Below, one piece after another: positions 17,692-26,510 of a DNA stretch of 64,000 bases (position 1 is the stretch's first letter; each line of letters starts with the position of its first letter). The stretch is taken from NCBI GenBank assembly GCA_902579925.1, contig CACHIS010000003.1:38184-102183 (forward strand), in the 5' to 3' direction. Source of the stretch: an uncultured Pelagibacteraceae bacterium. GTDB taxonomy: Bacteria > Pseudomonadota > Alphaproteobacteria > Pelagibacterales > Pelagibacteraceae. The position numbers and the translations under genes are program-made. A model generated the notes under the pieces. It did not search any database, was not told where the DNA came from, and saw only the letters and a list, made by a program, of their open reading frames with translations.

Positions 17692-18423
17692 GTGAGAAAT
17701 TTAGCTTTTTTAATTTTAGTCCTTCCTTTAACCTCATGTGGTAAAAGTGAATTAAACTGGTTGATATTATCTCCTCAAAACGTTGAGGGTTTAACAAATC
17801 TTAAATTTCTTTTAGGTGGTTTAACTACGACAATATATATTTCGATAATTTCGATTGTTATATCAATATTCATTGGTCTTTTAATTGCCATACCGTCACT
17901 TTCAAAAAGTAAATTCTTAACTTATCTTAATATTGGTTATGTAGAAATTGTAAGAGCAATTCCTTTACTAGTTTTAATTTTATGGATTTATTATGGATTA
18001 CCAATAATGACAGGAATTAGTTTTAGTCCATTTGTTTCAGGTATCATAGCATTATCTATAAGCGAAAGTGCATTCCAAGCTGAGATTTTTAGAGCAGGAA
18101 TAAACTCAATTAAAAAAGCTCAGTGGGAAGCTGGAAGTTCTTTAGGTTTAGGTTTTTTCAGAAAATTAAGATTTGTTATATTGCCACAGGCAATTAAAAA
18201 TATTTTACCAGCTATAGGAAATCAATTTGTTTACGTACTTAAAATGTCATCCCTTGTATCAATTATTGGGATTGGTGATTTGACTAGAAAAGCTAATGAA
18301 TTAGTTGTAACAACTTATAGACCATTAGAAATATATACTTTTCTAATTCTTGAATATTTGGTCTTAATATTAGTTGTTTCTTATCTAGTAAGAAAGTTAG
18401 AAAAAAAACTACAAAAAGACTAA
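17692..18423 (+). CDS. Amino-acid ABC transporter permease with lipobox-like N-terminus
   Basis: This inner-membrane subunit of a polar amino-acid uptake system has 243 residues. The HisM/GlnP-type permease fold has several membrane helices and the ATPase-contact EAA loop EAGSSLGLGFFRKLRFVILPQA. Translation appears to begin at a GTG (17692). No ATG lies near that keeps the first segment. The first residues, MRNLAFLILVLPLTSCGKS, form a textbook lipoprotein signal with an LTSC lipobox, which is unusual for a permease. The gene follows the binding-protein gene by 40 bases. No ATP-binding subunit is encoded here. It ends 4 bases inside the convergent nuclease gene. Confidence 0.85.
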   Translation: MRNLAFLILVLPLTSCGKSELNWLILSPQNVEGLTNLKFLLGGLTTTIYISIISIVISIFIGLLIAIPSLSKSKFLTYLNIGYVEIVRAIPLLVLILWIYYGLPIMTGISFSPFVSGIIALSISESAFQAEIFRAGINSIKKAQWEAGSSLGLGFFRKLRFVILPQAIKNILPAIGNQFVYVLKMSSLVSIIGIGDLTRKANELVVTTYRPLEIYTFLILEYLVLILVVSYLVRKLEKKLQKD

Positions 18424-18899
18424 TTTTTTCTTCTGTAATCCCAAGGATACTCAAATGTCATTGACCACATCCCTTTTTTATTTTTTTTTGCAAAGTCCTC
18501 ATCTTTTATAAATTTTGTCGAATATTTTCTGTATGCAAAAGCAAATCCCTCCCTAACAAGGGACTTGGATAAACTTTGATTATTTACAAAACACTCAGCC
18601 AAAATTCTCTTATATCTATCTACACCCTCATTGACACATTTTACTTTATTATTACCTATCATACTAATAAGTAATTCTTTTGCCAGTATCCCGCATTTAA
18701 TTATCACATCATTCTTGTTACATACTTGATTGATCTCAGGTGTATCAATGCCACTAAAACGAATTTTTTGCCCATCTAAATGAATGGTATCTCCATCAAC
18801 AACCTTTGCTTTGTTAGATTTGACATCAAAAGAGGTGATTAAAAAAAATATTAGACAAATGCTAATAAGTAAAAAGACTTTTATTTTGTTTGAAAACAT
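18420..18899 (-). CDS. Secreted thermonuclease-like (SNase) nuclease
   Basis: This 159-residue protein has a hydrophobic N-terminal signal or anchor (about residues 7-23) and a staphylococcal-nuclease fold. The catalytic motif appears as RFSGIDTPE (Arg, Asp, Glu in the expected spacing) and DRYKRILAE supplies the second arginine. The final segment GMWSMTFEYPWDYRR is typical of bacterial SNase-like proteins. Likely role: a periplasmic or surface nuclease, perhaps for phosphate or nucleotide scavenging (inference). The start lies 38 bases inside the MATE transporter gene. Confidence 0.85.
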   Translation of the reverse strand: MFSNKIKVFLLISICLIFFLITSFDVKSNKAKVVDGDTIHLDGQKIRFSGIDTPEINQVCNKNDVIIKCGILAKELLISMIGNNKVKCVNEGVDRYKRILAECFVNNQSLSKSLVREGFAFAYRKYSTKFIKDEDFAKKNKKGMWSMTFEYPWDYRRKN

Positions 18900-20232
18900 T
18901 GTTCAAAAAATACCCAATAAACATAAGAACTGCAATTCCCATAAACCAGTTTGTTACTAATATTGTGTAAAAAATATCTTCATAATCTCCCCCTTTAATA
19001 TTAATTACATACCACAAACTTAAAAATGGAAGTGCTGTTAGTCGTAAAATACTTAAATAAAGACTATATAATGGTTTTTTAACTGCTTGAAATACAGCAG
19101 TTGTTATAAAAAAAACAGGATAAATTGGACCAATTAATGCAGCAACTTTTAAATATATTGTACCATGTTTTATTGCCTCTGAATTATCAGTAAATAATGA
19201 AACTAAAAACTCTGCACCCAAAAATATTATTATTCCTGCACAAATCATAAAAGATGATCCAAAAAAAAGAGCCTTTTTATATAGTTCTCTTAATCTGTCG
19301 AAATTTTTTGCACCAAAATTCTGTCCTCCAATAGATAGTACTGCAGTATTTAAACCAATTACTGGAAGTAAAAAAACTTGCTCAATTCGCAAAGCAGCAC
19401 CGTAACCAGCAGTGGCTAAATCTCCAAATTTACCAATGAAGTAAAGAATATTAAATATACCAACACCAATTAATAGCATACTAAACATTACAGGAATTGT
19501 CTGATACAGAAGTTCTCCGAGAAGTTTAAACTTTGGTATAAAACACTCAGGCTTAAGATATTGCTTTAACTCACAACAATAAACTTTATACGCTAAGTAT
19601 AGAAGACCGATAAACTGTGCTACTACGGTTGCAATAGCAAGGCCTGCTATGCCAAAAGCTGGTACAAAACCGTAACCAAAAATAAATAATGGATTAAGAA
19701 TAATGTTTAAAAAGAAACTAAAAATTAAAACGTTTCTATAACTTTTGGTATCTCCTTGTGCATTCAAAGTTCCATTTAAAGAAATCTGAATCAAAACTAT
19801 TATTGTTCCATAAAAAATTACATCAAGATATTTTCTAGTTAAAATAATTCCCTCTTGATCTGATCCCATTAAGGAAAGTAAAAAATCTGAAACATTTAAA
19901 CCAAAAAAAGTTACGAGAATGGACAAAAAGATTGCAAATATAATTGATTGGGCAACAAATAGTGATGCCTTCCTTTTATTCTTTGCACCTATATTATTTC
20001 CAATTAAAGTATTAGTCCCTGCCGTTAATCCAACTCCTATAGCAATAATGGTAAAGTAAATTGGAAAAGATTTTGCAATTGCTGCTATTGCTTCAGCAGA
20101 TATTCTTCCTGCGAACCAAGTATCTACTAGATTGTAAAAAGTTTGAAATAATGAACCAACACTTGCTGGGATAGTAACTTTTCTAAGCAAAAACCATATT
20201 GGATCTTTAGTTAATTTGAAAGATTGTGACAA
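18862..20232 (-). CDS. MATE family efflux transporter
   Basis: This integral membrane exporter of the multidrug and toxin extrusion family has 456 residues and about 12 hydrophobic segments. It opens with DPIWFLLRKVTIPASVGSLFQTFYNLVDTWFAGRIS, the conserved MATE helix 1-2 region. The second half repeats the theme with GAALRIEQVFLLPVIGLNTAVLSIGGQNFGAKN. It probably uses a sodium or proton gradient. The substrate is unknown. It lies directly after trhO and its end overlaps the nuclease gene. Confidence 0.9.
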   Translation of the reverse strand: MSQSFKLTKDPIWFLLRKVTIPASVGSLFQTFYNLVDTWFAGRISAEAIAAIAKSFPIYFTIIAIGVGLTAGTNTLIGNNIGAKNKRKASLFVAQSIIFAIFLSILVTFFGLNVSDFLLSLMGSDQEGIILTRKYLDVIFYGTIIVLIQISLNGTLNAQGDTKSYRNVLIFSFFLNIILNPLFIFGYGFVPAFGIAGLAIATVVAQFIGLLYLAYKVYCCELKQYLKPECFIPKFKLLGELLYQTIPVMFSMLLIGVGIFNILYFIGKFGDLATAGYGAALRIEQVFLLPVIGLNTAVLSIGGQNFGAKNFDRLRELYKKALFFGSSFMICAGIIIFLGAEFLVSLFTDNSEAIKHGTIYLKVAALIGPIYPVFFITTAVFQAVKKPLYSLYLSILRLTALPFLSLWYVINIKGGDYEDIFYTILVTNWFMGIAVLMFIGYFLNNVFKQNKSLFTY

Positions 20233-20240
20233 ATAAATCC

Positions 20241-21149
20241 TTAATTAAATTCTTTTTGGAAATTATATTTTTTTCCTGATAGCTTTGCTTTATATATCTG
20301 ACTTTGTCTCATTCTAAAACGAGATTTTTGAACTTTTGAGAGTTTATTAAAACAATTAGGGCAAGTTACACCCTCTTCATATTTATCAGATTTTTTATCC
20401 TTCACTGAAATTGGTTGCCTGCACCCACCACAAATTGAATATGTTCCCTGTTCTAGACCGTGCTTTAAACTTACTCTGTTATCAAATACAAAACATTCAC
20501 CTTTCCATAAACTATTTTTTTGTTTTACTTTCTTTAAATAATTCAGAATTCCACCTTTTAATTGATAAATATTCCTAAAACCCTTTTTCTCTAAATATAC
20601 AGAGGCTTTTTCACATCTTATTCCTCCGGTGCAAAACATAGCTATTGGCTTATCTTTTTTTAACTTTTTTAAGTATTTTGGAAAATCTCTAAAGTTACCT
20701 ATTTTAGGATTTACTGATTTTTTAAAAGAACCAACTTTATGTTCAAAAGGTTTTCTTGCATCTAATAAAAGAGTTTTTTTATTTTTTATTAATTCATTCC
20801 ATTCTGTTGGCTCTATATGACTATTCTTTTTTTTTAATCTATTCGTCATTTTTAGGTCCATCGGTACGACTTCTTTTTTGATTTTAATTTTTGGTTTATG
20901 AAAAGGTTGAAATCTACTTTTAGAATTATTAAAACTATCAAATTCTTTTATATTCAAAGATTTTTTGATTTGAATAATTGCAATTTTAATATCCTTATTT
21001 ATTCCAGAAATAGATCCATTTAAACCTTCTTTGGATATAATAATTGATCCATTTATGTTTTTATCTAACAAGAGATTATTCAATTTTATTTGGTTTTTTT
21101 TTAAATTATTAATTTTTTGAAATTTATAAAAACCAAATATAGTGAACAT
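20241..21149 (-). CDS. trhO: tRNA uridine(34) hydroxylase, rhodanese-like (TrhO/YceA)
   Basis: TrhO hydroxylates U34 of certain tRNAs to 5-hydroxyuridine. The 302 residues have an N-terminal ferredoxin-like domain (GSIIISKEGLNGSISG). The rhodanese domain (about 115-215) has the active-site Cys173 in FCTGGIRCEKAS. The C-terminal part has cysteine pairs (CGGCRQPIS and CPNCF) that resemble a zinc ribbon. The start shares a base with the end of the O-methyltransferase gene. Confidence 0.9.
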   Translation of the reverse strand: MFTIFGFYKFQKINNLKKNQIKLNNLLLDKNINGSIIISKEGLNGSISGINKDIKIAIIQIKKSLNIKEFDSFNNSKSRFQPFHKPKIKIKKEVVPMDLKMTNRLKKKNSHIEPTEWNELIKNKKTLLLDARKPFEHKVGSFKKSVNPKIGNFRDFPKYLKKLKKDKPIAMFCTGGIRCEKASVYLEKKGFRNIYQLKGGILNYLKKVKQKNSLWKGECFVFDNRVSLKHGLEQGTYSICGGCRQPISVKDKKSDKYEEGVTCPNCFNKLSKVQKSRFRMRQSQIYKAKLSGKKYNFQKEFN

Positions 21150-21799
21150 TAAACCTTCCTACAAACAGTCATTCCATCACCAAATGGTACCATGACTTTT
21201 TCAATTCTCTTATCTTTAGAGATAAAATCATTCAAATCTCTTATACTTTTAGTAAATTTATCATTAATATTTTTATTAATAACTTCTCCATGCCATAATA
21301 CATTGTCAATTATCACTAAACCTTCTTTATTCAATAGATCTAACGAAATCTCATAATATTTTTTGTAATTAATTTTATCTGCATCAATAAAGACTAAATC
21401 AAATTTTTCATTTCTAATACTCATCAAGGTTTCTAATGCCGGTTTAATTATAGTTTTAATTTTATGATCTTGTTTAGCTTTTTTAAAAAATTTTTGAGCA
21501 ACTTTGTTTGTCTCCTCATTTTTATCCAATGCTATTATACTTCCTTCATTTGGTAATGCTAAAGCCATAGATAACGTACTTAAACCTGTAAAAGTTCCTA
21601 TCTCTAGGACTTTTTTGATTTTGGAAATCTTAATAATCAGATGTAGAAATTGACATTGAGAAATAGAGATTTGCATTCTTTTTGTATCACCAAGTGATAA
21701 GTTGTAATCTATTATTTCTTTTTGAATTGGATGCAATTTCAAACCATTCTTAAGAATATAATCTTGTAAATGTTTAGTGATGTTAAGGTCTGAACCCAT
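21149..21799 (-). CDS. SAM-dependent O-methyltransferase (class I, caffeoyl-CoA type)
   Basis: This 216-residue soluble methyltransferase has the SAM-binding motif VLEIGTFTGLSTLSMALALP. Motif II is FDLVFIDADKINYKKYYE, and the metal-site region is LVIIDNVLWHGEV. It belongs to the cation-dependent O-methyltransferase family (COMT-like/YrrM). Bacterial members act on catechols or tRNA 5-hydroxyuridine. The adjacent trhO makes 5-hydroxyuridine in tRNA, so a TrmR-like role in 5-methoxyuridine formation is attractive but inferred from context. It follows gatB by four bases. Confidence 0.85.
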   Translation of the reverse strand: MGSDLNITKHLQDYILKNGLKLHPIQKEIIDYNLSLGDTKRMQISISQCQFLHLIIKISKIKKVLEIGTFTGLSTLSMALALPNEGSIIALDKNEETNKVAQKFFKKAKQDHKIKTIIKPALETLMSIRNEKFDLVFIDADKINYKKYYEISLDLLNKEGLVIIDNVLWHGEVINKNINDKFTKSIRDLNDFISKDKRIEKVMVPFGDGMTVCRKV

Positions 21800-21803
21800 A
21801 ACC

Positions 21804-23288
21804 TTATAATTTTTTCTTTAGGATCTCATTGATTAACTGAGGGTTAGCTTTTCCACCTGATGCCTTCATCGCTTGACCAACAAAAAAACCAAATAATTTT
21901 TCTTTACCTTGTTTATATTCAATAGCCTTTTCTCTGTTATCATTAATTATTTTATCAATTAATGCCTCTAAAGCTTTTGGATCACTTTGTTGTTTTAATC
22001 CTTTTTCTTCTACAATCTTTTGAGGATCTTTATCACCATCGATCATCAATTCAAAAACAGTTTTTGCTATCTTTCCCGAGATAGTTCCATTCTTAATTAG
22101 ATTTATCAAAATAGCGAAATTCTTAGCACTCACTGGACTTTGAGAAATTTCTAAACCTTTGCTATTTAAAACAGCAAATAGTTCTCCTGTAATCCAATTG
22201 ACTGCTAACTTAATATCTTTGTTCTTACCCATTTTAGTTACAACTTCCTCAAAGTATTTTGCAGTATCAATATCGGACACTAGAATATTCGCTTCATAAG
22301 GAGACAATTTAAACTCTTCAATAAATCTTTTCTTTTTATCGTCTGGTAATTCTGGAATTTCATTTTTAAGATCTTCAATAAATTTTTCTGAAACTTCCAA
22401 AGGTAATAGATCGGGGTCTGGAAAATATCTGTAATCATGAGCATCTTCTTTTGATCTCATTGACCTTGTCTCATTTTTTTTTGTATCAAAAAGTCTAGTT
22501 TCTTGATCAATAGTTTTACCCTCTTCTATTAAATCAACTTGTCTATTAGCTTCATATTCTATTGCCATTTGCATAAATTTAATTGAATTAACGTTTTTAA
22601 TTTCACATCGCGTACCAAATTCTTTTGAGCCTTTTGGTCTTACAGAAACGTTCACATCAGCTCTTAAAGAACCTTCTTGCATATTTCCATCGCAAGTTCC
22701 TAGATACCTCATTATAGATCGTAATTTTTTGACGTAAGTATTAACTTCATCTGGGGATCTTAGATCGGGCTTGCTCACTATTTCCATTAAAGCTACCCCT
22801 GATCTATTTAAATCTACAAAGGTATTTTGTGGATCAAGATCATGAATACTTTTTCCTGCGTCTTGTTCTAGATGTAATCTTTCTATACCAATTTCTTTTT
22901 GACCATTTGGCATATCCAAGATAACTTTGCCCTCACCTACTATTGGATCTTTAAATTGTGAAATTTGATATCCTTGAGGTAAATCAGCATAAAAATAATT
23001 TTTTCTATCAAATACTGAACGTTTATTAATTTTTGCATTAAGGCCAATACCAGTTTTAATTGCTTGTTTAACACAAAATTCATTAATTACTGGTAACATT
23101 CCTGGAAATGCAGCATCAACTAAACTAACCTGTGTATTAGGTTCCGCTCCAAATTTAGTTGCAGAAGTAGAAAATAGTTTTGATTCAGATAAAACTTGAG
23201 CATGAACTTCTAAACCAATTACCACTTCATACTGATTGTCTTTTCGATTAATCAAATATTCTGAATCTTTTTTACTCATTTTATCCAC
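21804..23288 (-). CDS. gatB: Aspartyl/glutamyl-tRNA amidotransferase subunit B
   Basis: GatB is the tRNA-binding kinase subunit that activates mischarged Glu-tRNA(Gln) or Asp-tRNA(Asn) for amidation. The 494 residues begin the core with [21 protein letters not shown] and include [14 protein letters not shown], the [11 protein letters not shown] block and [22 protein letters not shown] sequence. The helical/YqeY-like tail ends [23 protein letters not shown]. The start overlaps gatA by 13 bases. Full gatCAB is present. Confidence 0.97.
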   Translation of the reverse strand: MDKMSKKDSEYLINRKDNQYEVVIGLEVHAQVLSESKLFSTSATKFGAEPNTQVSLVDAAFPGMLPVINEFCVKQAIKTGIGLNAKINKRSVFDRKNYFYADLPQGYQISQFKDPIVGEGKVILDMPNGQKEIGIERLHLEQDAGKSIHDLDPQNTFVDLNRSGVALMEIVSKPDLRSPDEVNTYVKKLRSIMRYLGTCDGNMQEGSLRADVNVSVRPKGSKEFGTRCEIKNVNSIKFMQMAIEYEANRQVDLIEEGKTIDQETRLFDTKKNETRSMRSKEDAHDYRYFPDPDLLPLEVSEKFIEDLKNEIPELPDDKKKRFIEEFKLSPYEANILVSDIDTAKYFEEVVTKMGKNKDIKLAVNWITGELFAVLNSKGLEISQSPVSAKNFAILINLIKNGTISGKIAKTVFELMIDGDKDPQKIVEEKGLKQQSDPKALEALIDKIINDNREKAIEYKQGKEKLFGFFVGQAMKASGGKANPQLINEILKKKL

Positions 23289-24733
23289 CAGTCAGTAATC
23301 TTATTTTTAAAATTGATCTTTTCTTCCATAGCATAAGCTATATTTAATATATTCTGTTCGTCAAAAGCTTTACCTATAATTTGTAAACCTAAAGGATAAC
23401 CATTTGAGTCATGTCCTGCAGGTATTGAAATACCTGGAAGTCCAGCTAAATTAACAGGAACAGTAAAAATGTCATTTAGATACATTGAAACTGGATCGTT
23501 TGTTTTTTCACCTATTTTGAATGCTGCGCTTGGTGTTGAAGGAGTTAAAATTGCATCAACTTTTTTATATACTTCATCAAAATCATTTTTAATAAGTTTC
23601 CTTACTTTTTGAGCTTTAAGATAATATGCATCATAATATCCTGAAGACAAAACATAAGTTCCAATCATAATTCTTCTTTGAACTTCAGCTCCAAAACCTT
23701 CTGATCTTGTTTTCTCATACATATCAATTAAATTTTCTCCTTTGGCTCTAAATCCATACTTAACCCCATCATATCTTGCTAAGTTTGATGATGCCTCTGC
23801 TGGAGCAACTATATAATACGTTGGTAAGGCATAACTTGTATTTGGTAGAGAAATATCAATGGTTTCAGCACCACAATCTTTAATATACCGAATGCCCTTT
23901 TGCCAAAGATCTTCAATTTCTTTTGGCATACCATCAACTCTATACTCTTTTGGAATTCCAATTTTTTTTCCTTTTATATTTTTTGTAAGCTCCTTGCTGA
24001 AATGATTTCTTTTAAAATTTATTGAAGTAGAATCTTTAGGATCGTAAGAACTAATCACTTCATGTAGTAAAGCACAATCTTTAACATTTTGTGCCATAGG
24101 TCCGGCTTGATCCAATGATGAAGCAAAAGCAACTATCCCATATCTTGAGCAACTTCCATATGTAGGTTTTAATCCTACAATTCCAGTGAAAGAGGCTGGT
24201 TGTCTAATTGATCCACCAGTATCAGTACCAATTGTAATAGGAGTCAACCGTCCAGCTACTGCAGAAGCTGAACCACCAGATGATCCACCTGGAACTAAAT
24301 TTTTATCAATAGGATTTTGTACATTACCAAAAAAACTTGTTTCATTTGATGAACCCATTGCAAACTCATCACAGTTTAGTTTACCTAGAAGTATTGCACC
24401 TTCATTCCAGATATTTTCAGTTACGGTTGACTCATAAGTTGGTACAAAGTTATTCAAAATTTTACTACCAGCAGTTGTTTTAATATTTTTCGTACAAAAT
24501 AAATCCTTAACTGCCATTGGAATACCAGGCAGTTTTAAATCTAAATTGGGTTTTTGATCAAATTTTTTTGCTTTATCTATGGCTGATGTAAAATCATTTG
24601 TAATGTAAGCATTCAATTCATCAGATTTTTCAGATCTATCAATAAATGCTTTGGTTACATCTGTTGAAGAAAGTTTCTTATTTTTTATATTTTCAACTAA
24701 TTCAGTAAGAGATTGTTTTGTTATATCTGACAT
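23276..24733 (-). CDS. gatA: Aspartyl/glutamyl-tRNA amidotransferase subunit A
   Basis: GatA is the amidase that releases ammonia from glutamine for GatB. The Ser-cisSer-Lys triad is visible: Lys76 in PMAVKDLFC, Ser151 in the PGGSSGGSA loop and Ser175 in [11 protein letters not shown]. At 485 residues it has standard length. The gene start shares one base with the gatC end and its end overlaps gatB, giving tight coupling of the three subunits. Confidence 0.97.
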   Translation of the reverse strand: MSDITKQSLTELVENIKNKKLSSTDVTKAFIDRSEKSDELNAYITNDFTSAIDKAKKFDQKPNLDLKLPGIPMAVKDLFCTKNIKTTAGSKILNNFVPTYESTVTENIWNEGAILLGKLNCDEFAMGSSNETSFFGNVQNPIDKNLVPGGSSGGSASAVAGRLTPITIGTDTGGSIRQPASFTGIVGLKPTYGSCSRYGIVAFASSLDQAGPMAQNVKDCALLHEVISSYDPKDSTSINFKRNHFSKELTKNIKGKKIGIPKEYRVDGMPKEIEDLWQKGIRYIKDCGAETIDISLPNTSYALPTYYIVAPAEASSNLARYDGVKYGFRAKGENLIDMYEKTRSEGFGAEVQRRIMIGTYVLSSGYYDAYYLKAQKVRKLIKNDFDEVYKKVDAILTPSTPSAAFKIGEKTNDPVSMYLNDIFTVPVNLAGLPGISIPAGHDSNGYPLGLQIIGKAFDEQNILNIAYAMEEKINFKNKITDWWIK

Positions 24734-25020
24734 TATTCAATCACCTTGGGCACTACAAAATAATCCTCATTATCCTGAGGAGAATTTTTAATAATTTGTT
24801 CTCTTATATTTTTACTTTTTACTTCATCAGATCTTAATTTTAAGGTTGTTTCAGCAATAGAAGTTAATGGCTCTACATTATCCGTTTTTAATTCATTAAG
24901 TTTTTCAATGAAATCAAAAATAGAATTTAAATCACCAGCCAATTTTTCAGCTCTTTGTTCATCAACTGAAATTCTTGCTAATTTAGATATATGCTTTATT
25001 GTTTTAAGATCTATGCTCAT
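24733..25020 (-). CDS. gatC: Aspartyl/glutamyl-tRNA amidotransferase subunit C
   Basis: GatC is the small subunit that clamps GatA and GatB together. The 95 residues open with IKHISKLARISVDEQRAEKLAGDLNSIFDFIEKLNEL. They end with the conserved PLTSIAETTLKLRSDEV...NSPQDNEDYFVVPKVIE pattern. It is first in gatCAB and divergent from ruvX across 50 bases, where its promoter should lie. Confidence 0.95.
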   Translation of the reverse strand: MSIDLKTIKHISKLARISVDEQRAEKLAGDLNSIFDFIEKLNELKTDNVEPLTSIAETTLKLRSDEVKSKNIREQIIKNSPQDNEDYFVVPKVIE

Positions 25021-25070
25021 ATGCTATTTAAATATGACGCAAAGTATCACTTAAGTTTAAAATATACAAT

Positions 25071-25526
25071 ATGATCACTTTAGAGGAATTCAAAAAGAAA
25101 CACTCAGATAAGTGTAGATTGATAGGTCTAGACCTGGGCTCTAAAAGAATTGGTGTGTCAATCTGTGATGAAAAACAACTAATAGCCACTCCGTATAAAA
25201 CAATAAATAGAAATTCTCTTAAGGATCTTATTGATGAACTCAGATTAATTATTAATGAAAATAATATAAAAGGAATCATTGTTGGAAATCCTTTAAATAT
25301 GGATGGATCCTCAGGTAGGTCAGCTCAATCAGTAAAAGATACAACGGAAAATATTGAAAAAAACTTAGACATTCCGATTTGCCTGTGGGATGAGAGACTT
25401 TCAACTGTTGGTGCTTTTAACCTATCTAGTCAATTAGATATTAATGTTAGTAAAAGGGAAAAAAAGATAGATGAAAACGCTGCTGCTTTTATATTACAAG
25501 GAGCTTTGGATTTTCTAAATAATTAA
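25071..25526 (+). CDS. ruvX: Putative pre-16S rRNA nuclease / Holliday junction resolvase YqgF
   Basis: This RNase H-like nuclease has 151 residues. The conserved motifs are LIGLDLGSKRIGVSICD, IVGNPLNMDGSSGRSA, LWDERLST and DENAAAFILQ, giving the expected acidic active site. E. coli YqgF matures the 5' end of 16S rRNA; resolvase activity was also proposed. It leads a + strand run into pyrB, with 42 bases to the pyrB ATG. Confidence 0.93.
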   Translation: MITLEEFKKKHSDKCRLIGLDLGSKRIGVSICDEKQLIATPYKTINRNSLKDLIDELRLIINENNIKGIIVGNPLNMDGSSGRSAQSVKDTTENIEKNLDIPICLWDERLSTVGAFNLSSQLDINVSKREKKIDENAAAFILQGALDFLNN

Positions 25527-25568
25527 TACTTGCTATTATAGAGGTTTATAGTTATAGAGTTGGTTTTA

Positions 25569-26510
25569 ATGGCAATTAAAACAAACCAAGCTATTAAAAT
25601 TTCGCAAAAACATCTGTTAGGAATCCAAGATCTATCAATTAATGATGTCAATTTAATACTTGATGAAGCAAATTCATTTATAAAAGTAAATCAAAGTAAA
25701 AATAAAAAAATTGATATTTTAAGTGGTAAAACTCAAATTAATTTATTTTTTGAGCCATCCACTAGAACTCAAAGTTCCTTCGAATTAGCTGGTAAAAGAC
25801 TTGGAGCTGACGTTATGTCTATGAATATTAGCAATTCAGCAATTAAAAAAGGTGAAACATTGATAGATACAGCAATGACACTAAATGCAATGCACCCTGA
25901 TATTATTGTAATTAGACATCAAGACTCTGGAGCATGTAATCTACTTTCACAAAAAGTAAACTGTGCAGTTCTAAATGCTGGTGACGGAAGAAGAGAGCAC
26001 CCTACCCAAGCTTTATTGGACGCACTAACAATTATTACTCGAAAAAACAAAATTCAAGGATTAAAAATCGCAATCTGTGGAGATATACTTCATTCAAGAG
26101 TAGCAAGATCAAATATTTATTTACTTAGTATGTTAGGTGCAGAAGTAAACATAATTGCTCCAACAAATCTTATGCCGAGAGAAATTGAAAAATTCGGTGT
26201 TTCAACTTTTACAGATATGAAAAAAGGATTGAAAGATTGTGATATTGTTATGATGTTAAGATTACAAAGTGAACGAATGACAAGTTCATACCTTTCATCA
26301 AATAGAGAGTATTATGAATATTACGGATTAACACCTGATAAATTAGAACACGCTAAATCTGATGCTTTAATTATGCATCCAGGTCCAATGAATAGAGGTA
26401 TAGAAATTGATACAATGTTGGCAGATGACATCAACAAAAGTGTAATCAAAGAACAAGTTGAATTGGGTGTAGCTGTAAGAATGGCTTGTCTAAAAATATT
26501 TTGTAAATAA
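25569..26510 (+). CDS. pyrB: Aspartate carbamoyltransferase catalytic subunit
   Basis: PyrB forms carbamoyl-aspartate, the committed step of pyrimidine synthesis. The carbamoyl-phosphate loop STRTQ is at residues 64-68, and the family segments [27 protein letters not shown] and [12 protein letters not shown] are all present. I take ATG 25569 (313 residues). A TTG nine bases earlier is in frame, but its extra residues match nothing conserved. No pyrI regulatory gene is present. The next gene, an HxH-less dihydroorotase homologue, begins at the base after the stop, the arrangement of the dodecameric ATCase/PyrC' complexes. Confidence 0.96.
   Translation: MAIKTNQAIKISQKHLLGIQDLSINDVNLILDEANSFIKVNQSKNKKIDILSGKTQINLFFEPSTRTQSSFELAGKRLGADVMSMNISNSAIKKGETLIDTAMTLNAMHPDIIVIRHQDSGACNLLSQKVNCAVLNAGDGRREHPTQALLDALTIITRKNKIQGLKIAICGDILHSRVARSNIYLLSMLGAEVNIIAPTNLMPREIEKFGVSTFTDMKKGLKDCDIVMMLRLQSERMTSSYLSSNREYYEYYGLTPDKLEHAKSDALIMHPGPMNRGIEIDTMLADDINKSVIKEQVELGVAVRMACLKIFCK

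Noticed and set aside
25560..25568. TTG start for pyrB, and similarly TTG 28405 for topA
   Set aside because: An ATG lies three codons downstream in each case, and the extra residues match nothing conserved.
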